Shown here piece after piece: positions 26,685-35,484 of a stretch of DNA of 64,000 nt. This DNA comes from Pseudomonadota bacterium. Lineage in GTDB: Bacteria > Pseudomonadota > Gammaproteobacteria > Burkholderiales > Burkholderiaceae_B. Where the stretch lies: the NCBI GenBank assembly GCA_023439305.1, contig JAEXOO010000028.1, positions 124,001-188,000 of the forward strand. The letters run 5' to 3'. Position 1 is the first letter of the stretch. Every line of letters begins with the position of its first letter. The notes beneath the pieces were generated by a model, which had not been told where the DNA came from, made no database searches, and saw only the letters and a program-made list of their open reading frames with translations. A program made the position numbers and the translations under genes.

Positions 26685-27740
26685 ATGACTAATTTTTTTA
26701 AAATAAAAGATTTTCAACTCGGCGAGTTCTGCCAGCCTTATATAATCGCAGAAATTGGAGTCAATCACGAAGGCAACATGGACCTTGCTAAAAGATTGAT
26801 TAAGGAAGCTTATGAAGGTGGTGCTCATGCAGTTAAATTCCAATCTTATAAAGCAGAAAAAATTGCATCCAAGAATAGCCCTGCGTATTGGGACACCAGC
26901 AAAGAGTCAACTGAAAGTCAGTATAAACTATTCAAAAAATATGATTCTTTTGAGCCTGAACATTATTTAGAGCTCGCAAAATATTGCGAAACCATTGGAA
27001 TTGATTTTTCGTCCACGCCATTTGATTTGGAAGCAGTGGATTTTCTAGATCCTATAGTTCCATTTTTTAAAATTGCATCCGCAGATATAACCAATACCCC
27101 ATTGCTTAGAAAAGTAGCAAAAACCGGAAAACCAATTATTCTGTCTACTGGCGCCTCAACCATAGACGAGATTAAATTTGCCGCAAATATGTTACAAAAA
27201 GCTGGCGCAATAAATATTGCATTGCTTCATTGTGTACTTAACTATCCAACCCCGCCAGAAAATGCCCAACTTGCTGGAATTAATAAACTAAAAGAAGAAT
27301 TTAAACACCTTCCAATAGGCTACTCTGACCATGTAGTTCCTGACGAAACCATTAGTGCATTAGAAATGGCATCGCTTTTAGGATCGTGTATATTAGAAAA
27401 ACATTTCACTCACGATAAAAACCTTCCTGGAAACGATCACTACCATGCAATGGACAAATACGATCTGCAAAAATTCTTAAATAAGATTAAAAAATATAAA
27501 ACTTTAAATGGTCAGAAAGAAAAAAATCTAGATCTAGAAAAAAATGCAATATTGCATGCCAGGCGTTCAATTGCATCAAATGGATTTATTAAAAAAGGCG
27601 ACTACATTACTGAAAACAACATTATTGCCAAACGACCAGGACATGGGATTAGTCCTATATATTGGGATGAAATAATTGGAAAAAAAGCCATTAAAGATAT
27701 AGAGGATGACACCCTTATTAATTGGAATATGTTACTGTAA
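26685..27740 (+). CDS. neuB: NeuB-family nonulosonic acid synthase
   Basis: Condenses phosphoenolpyruvate with a hexosamine-derived aldose to give a sialic, legionaminic or pseudaminic acid. The 351-residue protein has the TIM-barrel NeuB domain (YIIAEIGVNHEGNMDLAK, AVKFQSYKAEKI, IASADITNTPLL, ILSTGAS, GYSDH, LEKHFTHDKNLPGNDH). The C-terminal SAF/antifreeze-like domain from about residue 285 contains ARRSIAS and AKRPGHGISP. The precise substrate cannot be read from the sequence; the PseG-like partner upstream argues for a diacetamido sugar rather than ManNAc. Confidence 0.92.
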   Translation: MTNFFKIKDFQLGEFCQPYIIAEIGVNHEGNMDLAKRLIKEAYEGGAHAVKFQSYKAEKIASKNSPAYWDTSKESTESQYKLFKKYDSFEPEHYLELAKYCETIGIDFSSTPFDLEAVDFLDPIVPFFKIASADITNTPLLRKVAKTGKPIILSTGASTIDEIKFAANMLQKAGAINIALLHCVLNYPTPPENAQLAGINKLKEEFKHLPIGYSDHVVPDETISALEMASLLGSCILEKHFTHDKNLPGNDHYHAMDKYDLQKFLNKIKKYKTLNGQKEKNLDLEKNAILHARRSIASNGFIKKGDYITENNIIAKRPGHGISPIYWDEIIGKKAIKDIEDDTLINWNMLL

Positions 27741-27745
27741 TAATC

Positions 27746-28732
27746 ATGACATTAAATATATGTATTTCATGCGCCACTCCAGAGGAGGAGGAGGAACTAA
27801 AATTCACCTTGGACTTAATTAGAATTGATTATTTTATCCATTCAATACACCACAACTCAAAATCAAAAAAGAAAAAGATTTATGATGCTATTAATTTAGG
27901 CTTGAAAGCAAAAAAAAATAAAATAAACGTATTGATTGGATCACCGTGTTTTGCAAATAGGATAATTTCACGAGTTCTGAACATAAGATTCATCTCGTAT
28001 CTACGCTCTGTACACCCAGATGCCACACAGTTAACTAGCCTCTCAGACAAAATACATTATTTATTATCAAAATTAAAGCTAGATAGCAAAATTTCGAATC
28101 CATATTATGCTGACACCATATTAATAACAACGCCTATAAATAAAATTTTTCTAGAAAATAGAGGTATAAATACAGAAGAGAAAACGTTCGAAATTGGAGC
28201 CTCCTGGCTCTATAAAATAAACATAGAGGAAAATTCCAAAAATACTGACCAAAACACATTCATATATATCACTCAATCCTTTTTATCCCATAATCATATG
28301 GAAGCCGATTTAGAGCAAAAAGAAAATATTTTAACAATTTGCGCTAAATTAAATTCTAGTGATAAATTAATAATCAGAAAACATCCTCGCGATGAAACAA
28401 ATTACCATGAATTATTGAAGTCATTTACAGACCTAAAGAAAATAGAAATTAACACAGATAAACCAATTGAATTTCTTCACACTATACACTCGAAAAGTTA
28501 TTTAATAGGCTCATTTTCAACTTTAGCTTTAGAAGCTATGCAATTAGGCGGCAACTTCTTTCCATTGCACCTACATTCTCACAAAAACCTTAATCATCTT
28601 CTTAAGCAATATAAACTTCCACCAAAAAAAATAGATGAAATAAATGAAATTGAAACCATTATCGAGTATAGCCATTCAATAAATCTATTTTCTCCTTACA
28701 ACCCAACCATAATTTTGAATATACTCAAATAA
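27746..28732 (+). CDS. Candidate nonulosonate/sialyl-type glycosyltransferase (GT-B fold)
   Basis: Not matched to a named family with certainty. The 328-residue product has no membrane segment, a Lys-rich N-terminal half, and two motifs seen in bacterial sialyl- and Kdo-transferases: an HP motif (IIRKHPRDE, near residue 210) and a Ser/Thr motif (GSFSTLALEA, near 255). It directly follows neuB and precedes the polymerase, so transfer of the CMP-activated acid is the natural guess. The frame opens at 27722, but ATG 27746 is used, 5 bases after the neuB stop. Strongly AT-rich. Confidence 0.55.
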   Translation: MTLNICISCATPEEEEELKFTLDLIRIDYFIHSIHHNSKSKKKKIYDAINLGLKAKKNKINVLIGSPCFANRIISRVLNIRFISYLRSVHPDATQLTSLSDKIHYLLSKLKLDSKISNPYYADTILITTPINKIFLENRGINTEEKTFEIGASWLYKINIEENSKNTDQNTFIYITQSFLSHNHMEADLEQKENILTICAKLNSSDKLIIRKHPRDETNYHELLKSFTDLKKIEINTDKPIEFLHTIHSKSYLIGSFSTLALEAMQLGGNFFPLHLHSHKNLNHLLKQYKLPPKKIDEINEIETIIEYSHSINLFSPYNPTIILNILK

Positions 28733-28733
28733 A

Positions 28734-30083
28734 TTGAATACAAGGATTTTTTACTCTATAGCCTTGATAGCAATTCTTTTTATCTTTTCTTATTTCAACC
28801 TAAAGATAATCAGCTACGCATCATCATTATTATTTATATTATTTTTATTCAATTTTTACAAAATCAGTAAAGAATTATTTTTTATAAGCCTCGTATTCAT
28901 AATTGGGTGGGTATGGAATTTAATTTCCTTACTATATATAGAAAACGGTTCATACATAACAGAACAGAATACATTTGGTTATTTCACAAATTCCTCAACT
29001 CGCTTTTCTTTATATTGCAGTCTTTTTATTTTCTCCGGCATTCTCGCATGGAAATTAAATCCCCTAAGAAAAACCTCCGATAGCTTATCAACAGTTACCA
29101 AAACACATAAATTTGAAAATTTATCCATTAATTTTTCTTTTTTTATATTATTTATATTATTTCTCATTGGACTAATTTATGGATTCCCTATTCTATCTGG
29201 AATTTCCAGATTCGAGTATTGGAAACCCATTGATCATTTGCAGAAATTTGTATTTCTAAGCCCAATTGCTTGTTTTTTTATTGGCTATTGCTACGGATTA
29301 TCAAATTCCAAAAAAATAATAATTCTGTTGCTATTTCATATATTATTTTTATTTCTTTTTTCAGATAAATTCACTGGCCCATATTTAATTTTTATTTATT
29401 TTTTTACTGGATATTCGCTTTCTCTTTTATCCAAAAACAACACCAAAAACATAAAAATAATAAATTGGAAATTAATTATTTTTGTAATACCCTCTATTTC
29501 TATTGTTCTGATCAGTACCGTAGCATACGGATATTTAATACTGCATGGCCTTGATCCGAATTTTTTAATTGACCAAATATTATCCAGGGCCTTTTCGTTA
29601 CAAGGTCATGTTTGGTATGGAATTGATCTACTCACATTTAATAATAACTTTCACCCTGACCCATCATTATTTCTACGAGAAAACAATGAGCCCACTGATC
29701 CGGCAGGCCTACCATACTTAATGTATCAAATATCTAATCCAGGGTTCGTAACAGCTATGCGAGAAGCTGGGATACGTTTCACAAACGGCTACCCCGCTAT
29801 TCTTCTTTCATCTTTTGGCTTTCACCTTGGTTTATTTTTTCAATTTATAGTTGGTTTTTGTTTCTACATTTTTTCTCTATATTTTCTTCGTAAGCTTTTC
29901 AAACAACAGTTTTTTATGTCATTTTTGTGTTTGATTTTTTTTAATAATATAATCTCTAATTCTTTGATAATGGGCGAAATATACTATATATATAAACCTT
30001 TATCATTAGCCTTAATTTTATTTTTTCTTTTAGATATTTTTCTAATTAAGATCAACAAAAAGATCAAAACAAAATATGCATAA
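28734..30083 (+). CDS. Wzy-like O-antigen/capsule repeat-unit polymerase
   Basis: The 449-residue, extremely hydrophobic and AT-rich protein has about 11-12 membrane segments and one larger polar loop (about residues 295-350), the usual layout of Wzy. No strong sequence signature exists for this family, so the call rests on topology and on its place between a flippase, transferases and glf. The start is TTG 28734, one base after the preceding stop, and its end overlaps glf by 8 bases. Confidence 0.72.
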   Translation: MNTRIFYSIALIAILFIFSYFNLKIISYASSLLFILFLFNFYKISKELFFISLVFIIGWVWNLISLLYIENGSYITEQNTFGYFTNSSTRFSLYCSLFIFSGILAWKLNPLRKTSDSLSTVTKTHKFENLSINFSFFILFILFLIGLIYGFPILSGISRFEYWKPIDHLQKFVFLSPIACFFIGYCYGLSNSKKIIILLLFHILFLFLFSDKFTGPYLIFIYFFTGYSLSLLSKNNTKNIKIINWKLIIFVIPSISIVLISTVAYGYLILHGLDPNFLIDQILSRAFSLQGHVWYGIDLLTFNNNFHPDPSLFLRENNEPTDPAGLPYLMYQISNPGFVTAMREAGIRFTNGYPAILLSSFGFHLGLFFQFIVGFCFYIFSLYFLRKLFKQQFFMSFLCLIFFNNIISNSLIMGEIYYIYKPLSLALILFFLLDIFLIKINKKIKTKYA

Positions 30084-31225
30084 TATTCTTATTATTGGCA
30101 CTGGATTCTCTGGTGCTGTCATTGCGAATAAACTTGCAAATAATGGCTTTAATGTTTCTGCAACAGATTCAAGATCTCATATTGCAGGAAACTGTCATTC
30201 TGAAATAGATACAGAATCAGGAGTGATGGTACATAAATACGGCCCCCATATTTTCCATACCCAAGAAAAACGAGTCTGGGAGTATGTGAACAATTTCATG
30301 GAATTCATGCCCTACACCAATCGCGTGAAATCCACAGTAGATGGATCCGTCTATTCTTTACCCATCAATCTTCATACGATTAATCAGTTTTTCGGGAAAA
30401 CATTTACACCTGACGAAGCCAAAGAATTTATCGCCTCATTGGGCGACGGCAGCATCTCTGACCCAGCCAACTTCGAAGAACAAGCATTAAAATTTGTTGG
30501 GCGAGATCTGTATGAAGCTTTTTTTCAAAGGCTACACTGAAAAGCAATGGGGCCTTGACCCCAAAGAACTACCAGCAAGTATATTAAAGCGCCTTCCTAT
30601 CCGCTTTAATTATGACGATAACTACTTTAACCATCCTTACCAAGGCATGCCAAAGGATGGATACACAGAACTTATTCGTCGAATCCTAGACCATCCTAAT
30701 ATTACGGTTGAATTAGGAAAAAAAATAAATCGCTCAGATGTAAAAGACTATGATCACGTTTTTTATAGCGGCCCTTTAGATGGATGGTTTGACTACGCAG
30801 AGGGTCGCCTGGGCTATCGAACGCTAGATTTTGAAGAAATTCGTTCCAACGACGATATTTTAGGTTGTGCCGTGATGAACTTTGGAAATAGTTCTGTTCC
30901 ATACACTCGAATTTCTGAACACAAATATTTTTCTCCTTGGGAGAAATCTGAAGGTTCTATTGCTTTTAAAGAATACAGCCGATCTTGCGAAGAAGACGAT
31001 ATTCCTTATTATCCTATCCGTCTGGTCAATGAGCAAAAGTTACTCAAAAAATATGTTGATTTGGCCAATAATGAAAAAGGCGTGTCATTTATTGGTCGTT
31101 TGGGAACATATAGATATTTAGACATGGATGTCACAATTTCTGAAGCCATGAATGCCGCAGAATCGTTTCTTCAACTCAGCTCTAAAAACCTTCCAATTCC
31201 CTCCTTTTTTGCGGATCCTATCTAA
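30076..31225 (+). pseudogene. glf: UDP-galactopyranose mutase interrupted by a frameshift
   Basis: Flavoenzyme that makes UDP-galactofuranose. The 5' part (30076-30540) encodes the FAD-binding start ILIIGTGFSGAVIA and continues to GRDLYEAFF, then runs into a TGA. The rest (to 31225) continues in the next frame with KGYTEKQWGLDPKELPAS, RYEDDNY-like active-site region and GRLGTYRYLDMD. The join is a run of seven T after GC at about 30528-30536; six T would restore a normal product of about 383 residues. It could be a true mutation, a phase-variable tract or a sequence error. Both halves are otherwise intact with no further damage. Confidence 0.88.
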
Positions 31226-32016
31226 TGTCTCAGCGCCGTACGGCGATAATGATCGCCACGCACAAGCAATATGACTTCCCTAACGATGCTGGTTATATAC
31301 CTGTACATGTAGGTAAGGAGCAGAGCGCGTCAGATCTTGGTATACAAGGCGATCACGATGGAGACAATATCTCCTCTCTAAACCCATATTTCTGCGAACT
31401 TACCGGGCTATATTGGCTGTGGAAGAATGTAGAAGCCGACTATTATGGTTTAGTGCACTACCGTCGTTATTTCAAACCGGTCTGTAGCGATCAAGAAACT
31501 CTTGTTAAAGAAATTAATGTTGCTAGTTCGGAGAGCTTAGTATCTATGCTAGGTAACTCTGATATTCTGCTTTCGAGACAGCGCAACTACTGGATCGAAT
31601 CTGTAGAGTCTCATTATAAAAACGCCCATCATAGGGCGGATTTACAGAATTTACGGGATACTATTCTTTCCTTGCACCCTGATTACGCCCAGAGCTTCGA
31701 GCATGTCATGAAAGGGACTAAGATATCTCTTTATAATATGTTTGTTATGAATTCGCATCGCTTTAATCAATATGCCTCTTGGTTATTTCCTATTTTATTT
31801 GCACTGCAAGAACAAGTTCCCTACAAAGACTACGGTCCGTATCAACGGCGTGTCTTTGGTTTCCTCGCTGAACGTCTACTAAATATCTGGGTACTGCAAA
31901 ATATTCCTATTGAACACGTCAAGTATTTGCCTGTGGTCAATCTAGAAGGAGAAAACCTCCTGGTAAAAGCTCAAGGTCTCTTGAAGCGCAAATTTTCCGA
32001 CACCCGACTGGCCTGA
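31225..32016 (+). CDS. DUF4422 glycosyltransferase-like protein
   Basis: The 263-residue protein belongs to the DUF4422 family found in capsule and exopolysaccharide loci, thought to be glycosyltransferases and often linked with galactofuranose. Visible motifs are MIATHKQYDFP, YIPVHVGKE, ELTGLYWLWKN and YYGLVHYRRYF, in the usual order. The start ATG shares one base with the glf stop (TAATG). If glf is off, its likely Galf donor might be missing. Base composition rises again here towards the genome average. Confidence 0.75.
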   Translation: MSQRRTAIMIATHKQYDFPNDAGYIPVHVGKEQSASDLGIQGDHDGDNISSLNPYFCELTGLYWLWKNVEADYYGLVHYRRYFKPVCSDQETLVKEINVASSESLVSMLGNSDILLSRQRNYWIESVESHYKNAHHRADLQNLRDTILSLHPDYAQSFEHVMKGTKISLYNMFVMNSHRFNQYASWLFPILFALQEQVPYKDYGPYQRRVFGFLAERLLNIWVLQNIPIEHVKYLPVVNLEGENLLVKAQGLLKRKFSDTRLA

Positions 32017-32037
32017 ACAATCGGGGTGTGCAGATCA

Positions 32038-32376
32038 ATGATCCGTCCCTCTATTGGCAAGTTCGCCACCCTCATCGCCTTCATCGCCATCACCTACCTG
32101 GCCATCATGCCCAGCAATGTGCCCGTGGTTGACGAAGCCAATGACAAATTCAAACACATCCTGGCCTTTGCGGTGTTGGCGTGGGGGCTTAGCCGGTATT
32201 GGAGCTGGCCACGGCTAAAGGTGACGGGGGCTCTGCTGGCGTACGGGATCGGCATCGAAGTTGTTCAGGCTTTTGTGCCTGGACGGTATTCCAGCGGCCT
32301 GGATGTGCTGGCGGATTGTGTGGGGATCGCGGTAGGTATTGGGGCGGCCAGGCTGCTAGCGCGCAGCGCGGTGTAG
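32038..32376 (+). CDS. VanZ-family small membrane protein
   Basis: The 112-residue protein shows three to four hydrophobic helices and the VanZ-like segments DKFKHILAFAVLAW and EVVQAFVPGRYSSGLDVLADCVGI. Molecular function of such small VanZ proteins is unclear; several sit at the end of polysaccharide loci. ATG 32038 is used instead of GTG 32026. Composition is back to the GC-rich backbone, and a terminator follows 23 bases after the stop. Confidence 0.8.
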   Translation: MIRPSIGKFATLIAFIAITYLAIMPSNVPVVDEANDKFKHILAFAVLAWGLSRYWSWPRLKVTGALLAYGIGIEVVQAFVPGRYSSGLDVLADCVGIAVGIGAARLLARSAV

Positions 32377-32399
32377 GCGATCAAATGCATCATGAATGA

Positions 32400-32421
32400 A
32401 CGGCCCAAGGGCCGTTTTTTT
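32400..32421 (+). terminator. Rho-independent terminator of the polysaccharide locus
   Basis: ACGGCCC (32400-32406), a 2-base loop and GGGCCGT (32409-32415) form a perfect stem followed by a run of seven T. It is placed just after vanZ and ends the locus that starts near 14.1 kb. Confidence 0.85.
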
Positions 32422-32483
32422 ATGTCCGGAGCTTATGCCACTCGAAAACGTAATATGAAGTTACGTATAAGGATAAGCCCATG

Positions 32484-32562
32484 TCACTTACGGGGTTTTC
32501 CCTTATCTACCTTGAAATTAGCTCAATATGCCCTCATTTCACGCGGGTTTTCCCTGATTTAT
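32484..32562 (+). promoter_or_regulatory. Two copies of a CAC-n-CGGGTTTTCCCT element before the permease gene
   Basis: GGGTTTTCCCT occurs at 32493-32503 and 32545-32555, exactly 52 bases (five helical turns) apart, each preceded by a TCAC and a CG. They lie 115-190 bases upstream of the NCS2 start, between the terminator and the gene. The inner GGG/CCC can pair as a tiny hairpin. Candidate DNA operators or part of a leader RNA. Confidence 0.45.
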
Positions 32563-32669
32563 AGGTACTTTGCGGGGGCCTGTATACGAATTGGATTATG
32601 GGCTGACCCATATGCTCCATTACATTGGCGTTGTTCAACACAACAACTCATCCAACACGGAGACAATTC

Positions 32670-34160
32670 ATGGGTACGAGCACTACTACCGCACCCGTCG
32701 ACGAACGTTTACCAAACGGGAAACTTGCCGTCCTCGGCCTGCAGCACGTCCTGGTGATGTACGCAGGAGCCGTTGCGGTCCCCCTTATTGTGGGCCGCGC
32801 ACTCAACCTCTCTTCGGAAGAGGTGTCCATCCTGATCGCAGCCGACTTGTTCGTCTGCGGCCTGGTGTCCATCATCCAGTCGATGGGCTTTACGCAGTAT
32901 TTCGGTATCAAGCTGCCCGTGATGATGGGTGTAACGTTCGCCGCCGTGGGCCCCATGGTTTCCATGGCGCAGGCCAATCCCGGTCACGAAGGCGCCCAGC
33001 TGCTCTTTGGCACGGTGATCGGCGCGGGTATCATCACCATGATCATCGCGCCGGCCGTCAGCAAGATGCTGCGCTTTTTTCCACCCGTGGTGACCGGCAC
33101 GATTATTGCCATGATCGGGATCACGCTAATGCGCGTAGGCATCAACTGGATCTTCGGCAATCCCTTCGGCCCAACCGCCCCCGCCGTGATCAACCCGGAT
33201 CACCTGGCTTGGCTGCAACATGCTCAATCGGCTGCCGCCATGCCTGGTTCGGCCCTGCCGCCGCCGCCTGATGGTCTGGTGCTCAAGCCCACCGTGCCCA
33301 ACCCCCGCTATGCCAATCTAACAGGCCTGGGTATTGCCGCCGCCGTGCTGGTGTCCATTTTGCTGATCGCCAAGTTCTGCAAAGGCTTCCTGGCCAACGT
33401 CGCCGTGCTGCTGGGCATCGTGATCGGCGCCGTCATCGCTTCGGCCATGGGCATCATGACCTATGAAAAAGTCGCCAAGGCCGACTGGGTTGATCTGGTT
33501 CTGCCCTTCCACTTCGGCATGCCCAAGTTCGACGCGTTGCATATCGCCACCATGACGCTGGTGATGATTGTGGTGCTGATCGAATCCACCGGGATGTTCC
33601 TGGCGCTGAGCGACATGACGGGCAAGAAAGTGGACCAGAAAGACCTGGCGCGCGGTCTGCGTACCGATGGTCTGGGCACCTTGCTGGGTGGTATCTTCAA
33701 TACCTTCCCCTACTCCAGCTTCTCGCAGAACGTGGGCCTGGTCGCCGTGACCGGCGTACGCAGTCGCTTTGTGTGTGTGGCCGGCGGTATCATCCTGGTG
33801 GTTCTGGGACTGCTTCCCAAGATGGCTGCCCTGATCGAATCCCTGCCTACCGTGGTTCTGGGCGGCGCCGGCATCGTGATGTTCGGCATGGTCACCGCTA
33901 CCGGCATTCGTATTCTGTCGAACGTGGACTACAAGACCAACCGCAACAACTCCATGATCGTGGCCATTTCGATCGGCGTGGGCATGATCCCTCTGGTTGC
34001 CCCCAACTACATGCAGTGGATGCCTCACGCCATCCACCCGCTGATCGAATCGGGTATTTTGCTGACCTCCATCGCCGCCGTACTGCTGAACCTGTTCTTC
34101 AACGGCGCCAAGGAAGACAAGCACGCGGCCATCGAAGCGGCCAAGCACGCAGAAGCATAA
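32670..34160 (+). CDS. NCS2-family xanthine/uracil-type nucleobase permease
   Basis: Inner-membrane nucleobase:cation symporter. The 496-residue product starts with the family hallmark LGLQHVLVMYAGAVAVPLI. It has about 14 hydrophobic segments, the TM8 motif IESTGMFLALSDMTGK, and the NAT signature QNVGLVAVTGVRSR. These favour the xanthine/urate branch over UraA. ATG 32670 is preferred over an upstream in-frame TTG because GGAG (32659-32662) is well placed. It is a single-gene unit between terminators; a second NCS2 permease is encoded at 56.5 kb. Confidence 0.9.
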   Translation: MGTSTTTAPVDERLPNGKLAVLGLQHVLVMYAGAVAVPLIVGRALNLSSEEVSILIAADLFVCGLVSIIQSMGFTQYFGIKLPVMMGVTFAAVGPMVSMAQANPGHEGAQLLFGTVIGAGIITMIIAPAVSKMLRFFPPVVTGTIIAMIGITLMRVGINWIFGNPFGPTAPAVINPDHLAWLQHAQSAAAMPGSALPPPPDGLVLKPTVPNPRYANLTGLGIAAAVLVSILLIAKFCKGFLANVAVLLGIVIGAVIASAMGIMTYEKVAKADWVDLVLPFHFGMPKFDALHIATMTLVMIVVLIESTGMFLALSDMTGKKVDQKDLARGLRTDGLGTLLGGIFNTFPYSSFSQNVGLVAVTGVRSRFVCVAGGIILVVLGLLPKMAALIESLPTVVLGGAGIVMFGMVTATGIRILSNVDYKTNRNNSMIVAISIGVGMIPLVAPNYMQWMPHAIHPLIESGILLTSIAAVLLNLFFNGAKEDKHAAIEAAKHAEA

Positions 34161-34234
34161 GCAGTTCAAACATCGCCTGGGCAGGATGACCTGCCCAGAG
34201 CGCAAGGACAAAAAAGCAGCAAGCAGTTCTTCTT

Positions 34235-34270
34235 ACCGGCTTATCGGCCTAGCGATAAGCCGGTTTTTTT
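34235..34270 (+). terminator. Rho-independent terminator after the NCS2 permease gene
   Basis: A perfect 12-bp stem, ACCGGCTTATCG (34235-34246) with CGATAAGCCGGT (34253-34264), and a 6-base loop is followed by seven T. It lies between the convergent permease and flavohaemoglobin genes. Confidence 0.92.
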
Positions 34271-34282
34271 GTCTTTGGCCTT

Positions 34283-35470
34283 TTAACCCGCCACACCGCC
34301 CGTGCCAAACGCTTCGGCATGGATGCGCTCGGCAGGGACGCCCTGGGCGCGCAGGGCAGCGATCTGCGCCGTCATGAAGCCTTGCGGGCCGCAGACATAG
34401 TGATCGGCTTCGGCGGGCAGTACGTGCCGGCTCAGGTCCAGGCGACCTTGCTCATCACCATCCTGGCCCGCTTCATGGACGAACCAGGCCGACGCCTGCG
34501 GCAGCGCCTGGACGACGTTGCGCACACGTGTCGCAAAGGCCTGGGCCTGGCCATGCCGGGCGGCATGATAAAAGCGCACGGTGCGGCGCGTGCCGGTGGC
34601 GTTCAGGTGCTCCAGCATGGACATCATGGGCGTGATGCCTACGCCGGCGCTGATCAGCACGACCGGCGTGTTCCGGTCTTCGTGCAGATAAAAATCCCCA
34701 TTGGGCGCCGCCAGCTCGACGAAATCGCCCTCCTGAATCTGCTGGTGCAGATAGTTGGACACCATTCCCGGCGGCGAAAGCTCCACGCCGTCTTCTCGCT
34801 TGACCGAAATACGCAGACACGACTTGCCGGGAGCATCCGACAAGCTGTACTGACGCGCCTGGCGGTGGCCCAGCTCCGGCACCAGCACCCGCAGCGAAAT
34901 GTACTGCCCAGGCCGGAATGATGGCACGACGCCACCGTCAGCCGGCTGCAATTCGAATGACGTGATTTCTTCGCTTTCCGCGCGCTTGGCGGCCACCCGG
35001 AATGTACGCCATCCGGTCCAGCCGCCCTGCTGTTCGGTGGCCGACTGGTACAGCACTTTCTCCTGCGCAATCAACAGATCCGCCAGTTGTCCGTAAGCCT
35101 GAGCCCAAGCGTCGACGACATCCGGGGTGGCCGCCTCGCCCAGTACCTCGACAATGGAGGCCAGCAAATGCCGGCCTACGACACCGTAATGCTCGGCCCG
35201 AATGCCCAAGCTGACGTGCTTGTGCGTAATGCGCTCCAGCACGGGCGCTAACACGCTGGGATCGTCGATATGCCGCGCATACGCTGCCACCGCCATGGCC
35301 AGCGCATGCTGCTGCGAGCCGTTGCGCTGGTGACCCTGATTAAAAATTTCGCGCAATTCGGGATTGTGGTCGAACATGCGTGCATAGAAATGACGTGTCA
35401 GCGCAACCCCATGGGTTTCCAGCACGGGCGCGGTGGCTTTGACGATCTGTCGGACAGCAGAATCAAGCAT
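34283..35470 (-). CDS. hmp: Flavohaemoglobin, nitric oxide dioxygenase
   Basis: Cytosolic NO detoxification enzyme converting NO to nitrate with O2 and NAD(P)H. The 395-residue product has the N-terminal globin (proximal His in ITHKHVSLGI, near residue 85) and a ferredoxin-reductase-like module (FAD motif RQYSLSD; NAD-binding ISAGVGITPM and YVCGPQGFM). Its promoter carries an NsrR-like palindrome, so induction by nitric oxide is expected. It is separated from the nicX operon upstream by strong hairpins. Confidence 0.95.
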   Translation of the reverse strand: MLDSAVRQIVKATAPVLETHGVALTRHFYARMFDHNPELREIFNQGHQRNGSQQHALAMAVAAYARHIDDPSVLAPVLERITHKHVSLGIRAEHYGVVGRHLLASIVEVLGEAATPDVVDAWAQAYGQLADLLIAQEKVLYQSATEQQGGWTGWRTFRVAAKRAESEEITSFELQPADGGVVPSFRPGQYISLRVLVPELGHRQARQYSLSDAPGKSCLRISVKREDGVELSPPGMVSNYLHQQIQEGDFVELAAPNGDFYLHEDRNTPVVLISAGVGITPMMSMLEHLNATGTRRTVRFYHAARHGQAQAFATRVRNVVQALPQASAWFVHEAGQDGDEQGRLDLSRHVLPAEADHYVCGPQGFMTAQIAALRAQGVPAERIHAEAFGTGGVAG

Positions 35471-35484
35471 GAGAAGCCTAAACC

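Noticed and set aside
30520..30545. Programmed -1 ribosomal frameshift in glf
   Set aside because: The change needed to join the two halves is +1 (one base skipped), and the TTTTTTT run is not arranged as a -1 slippery site for it.
30494..31225. Downstream half of glf as an independent gene
   Set aside because: It lacks the FAD-binding start, begins inside the upstream half, and reads as the exact continuation of it after a one-base shift.
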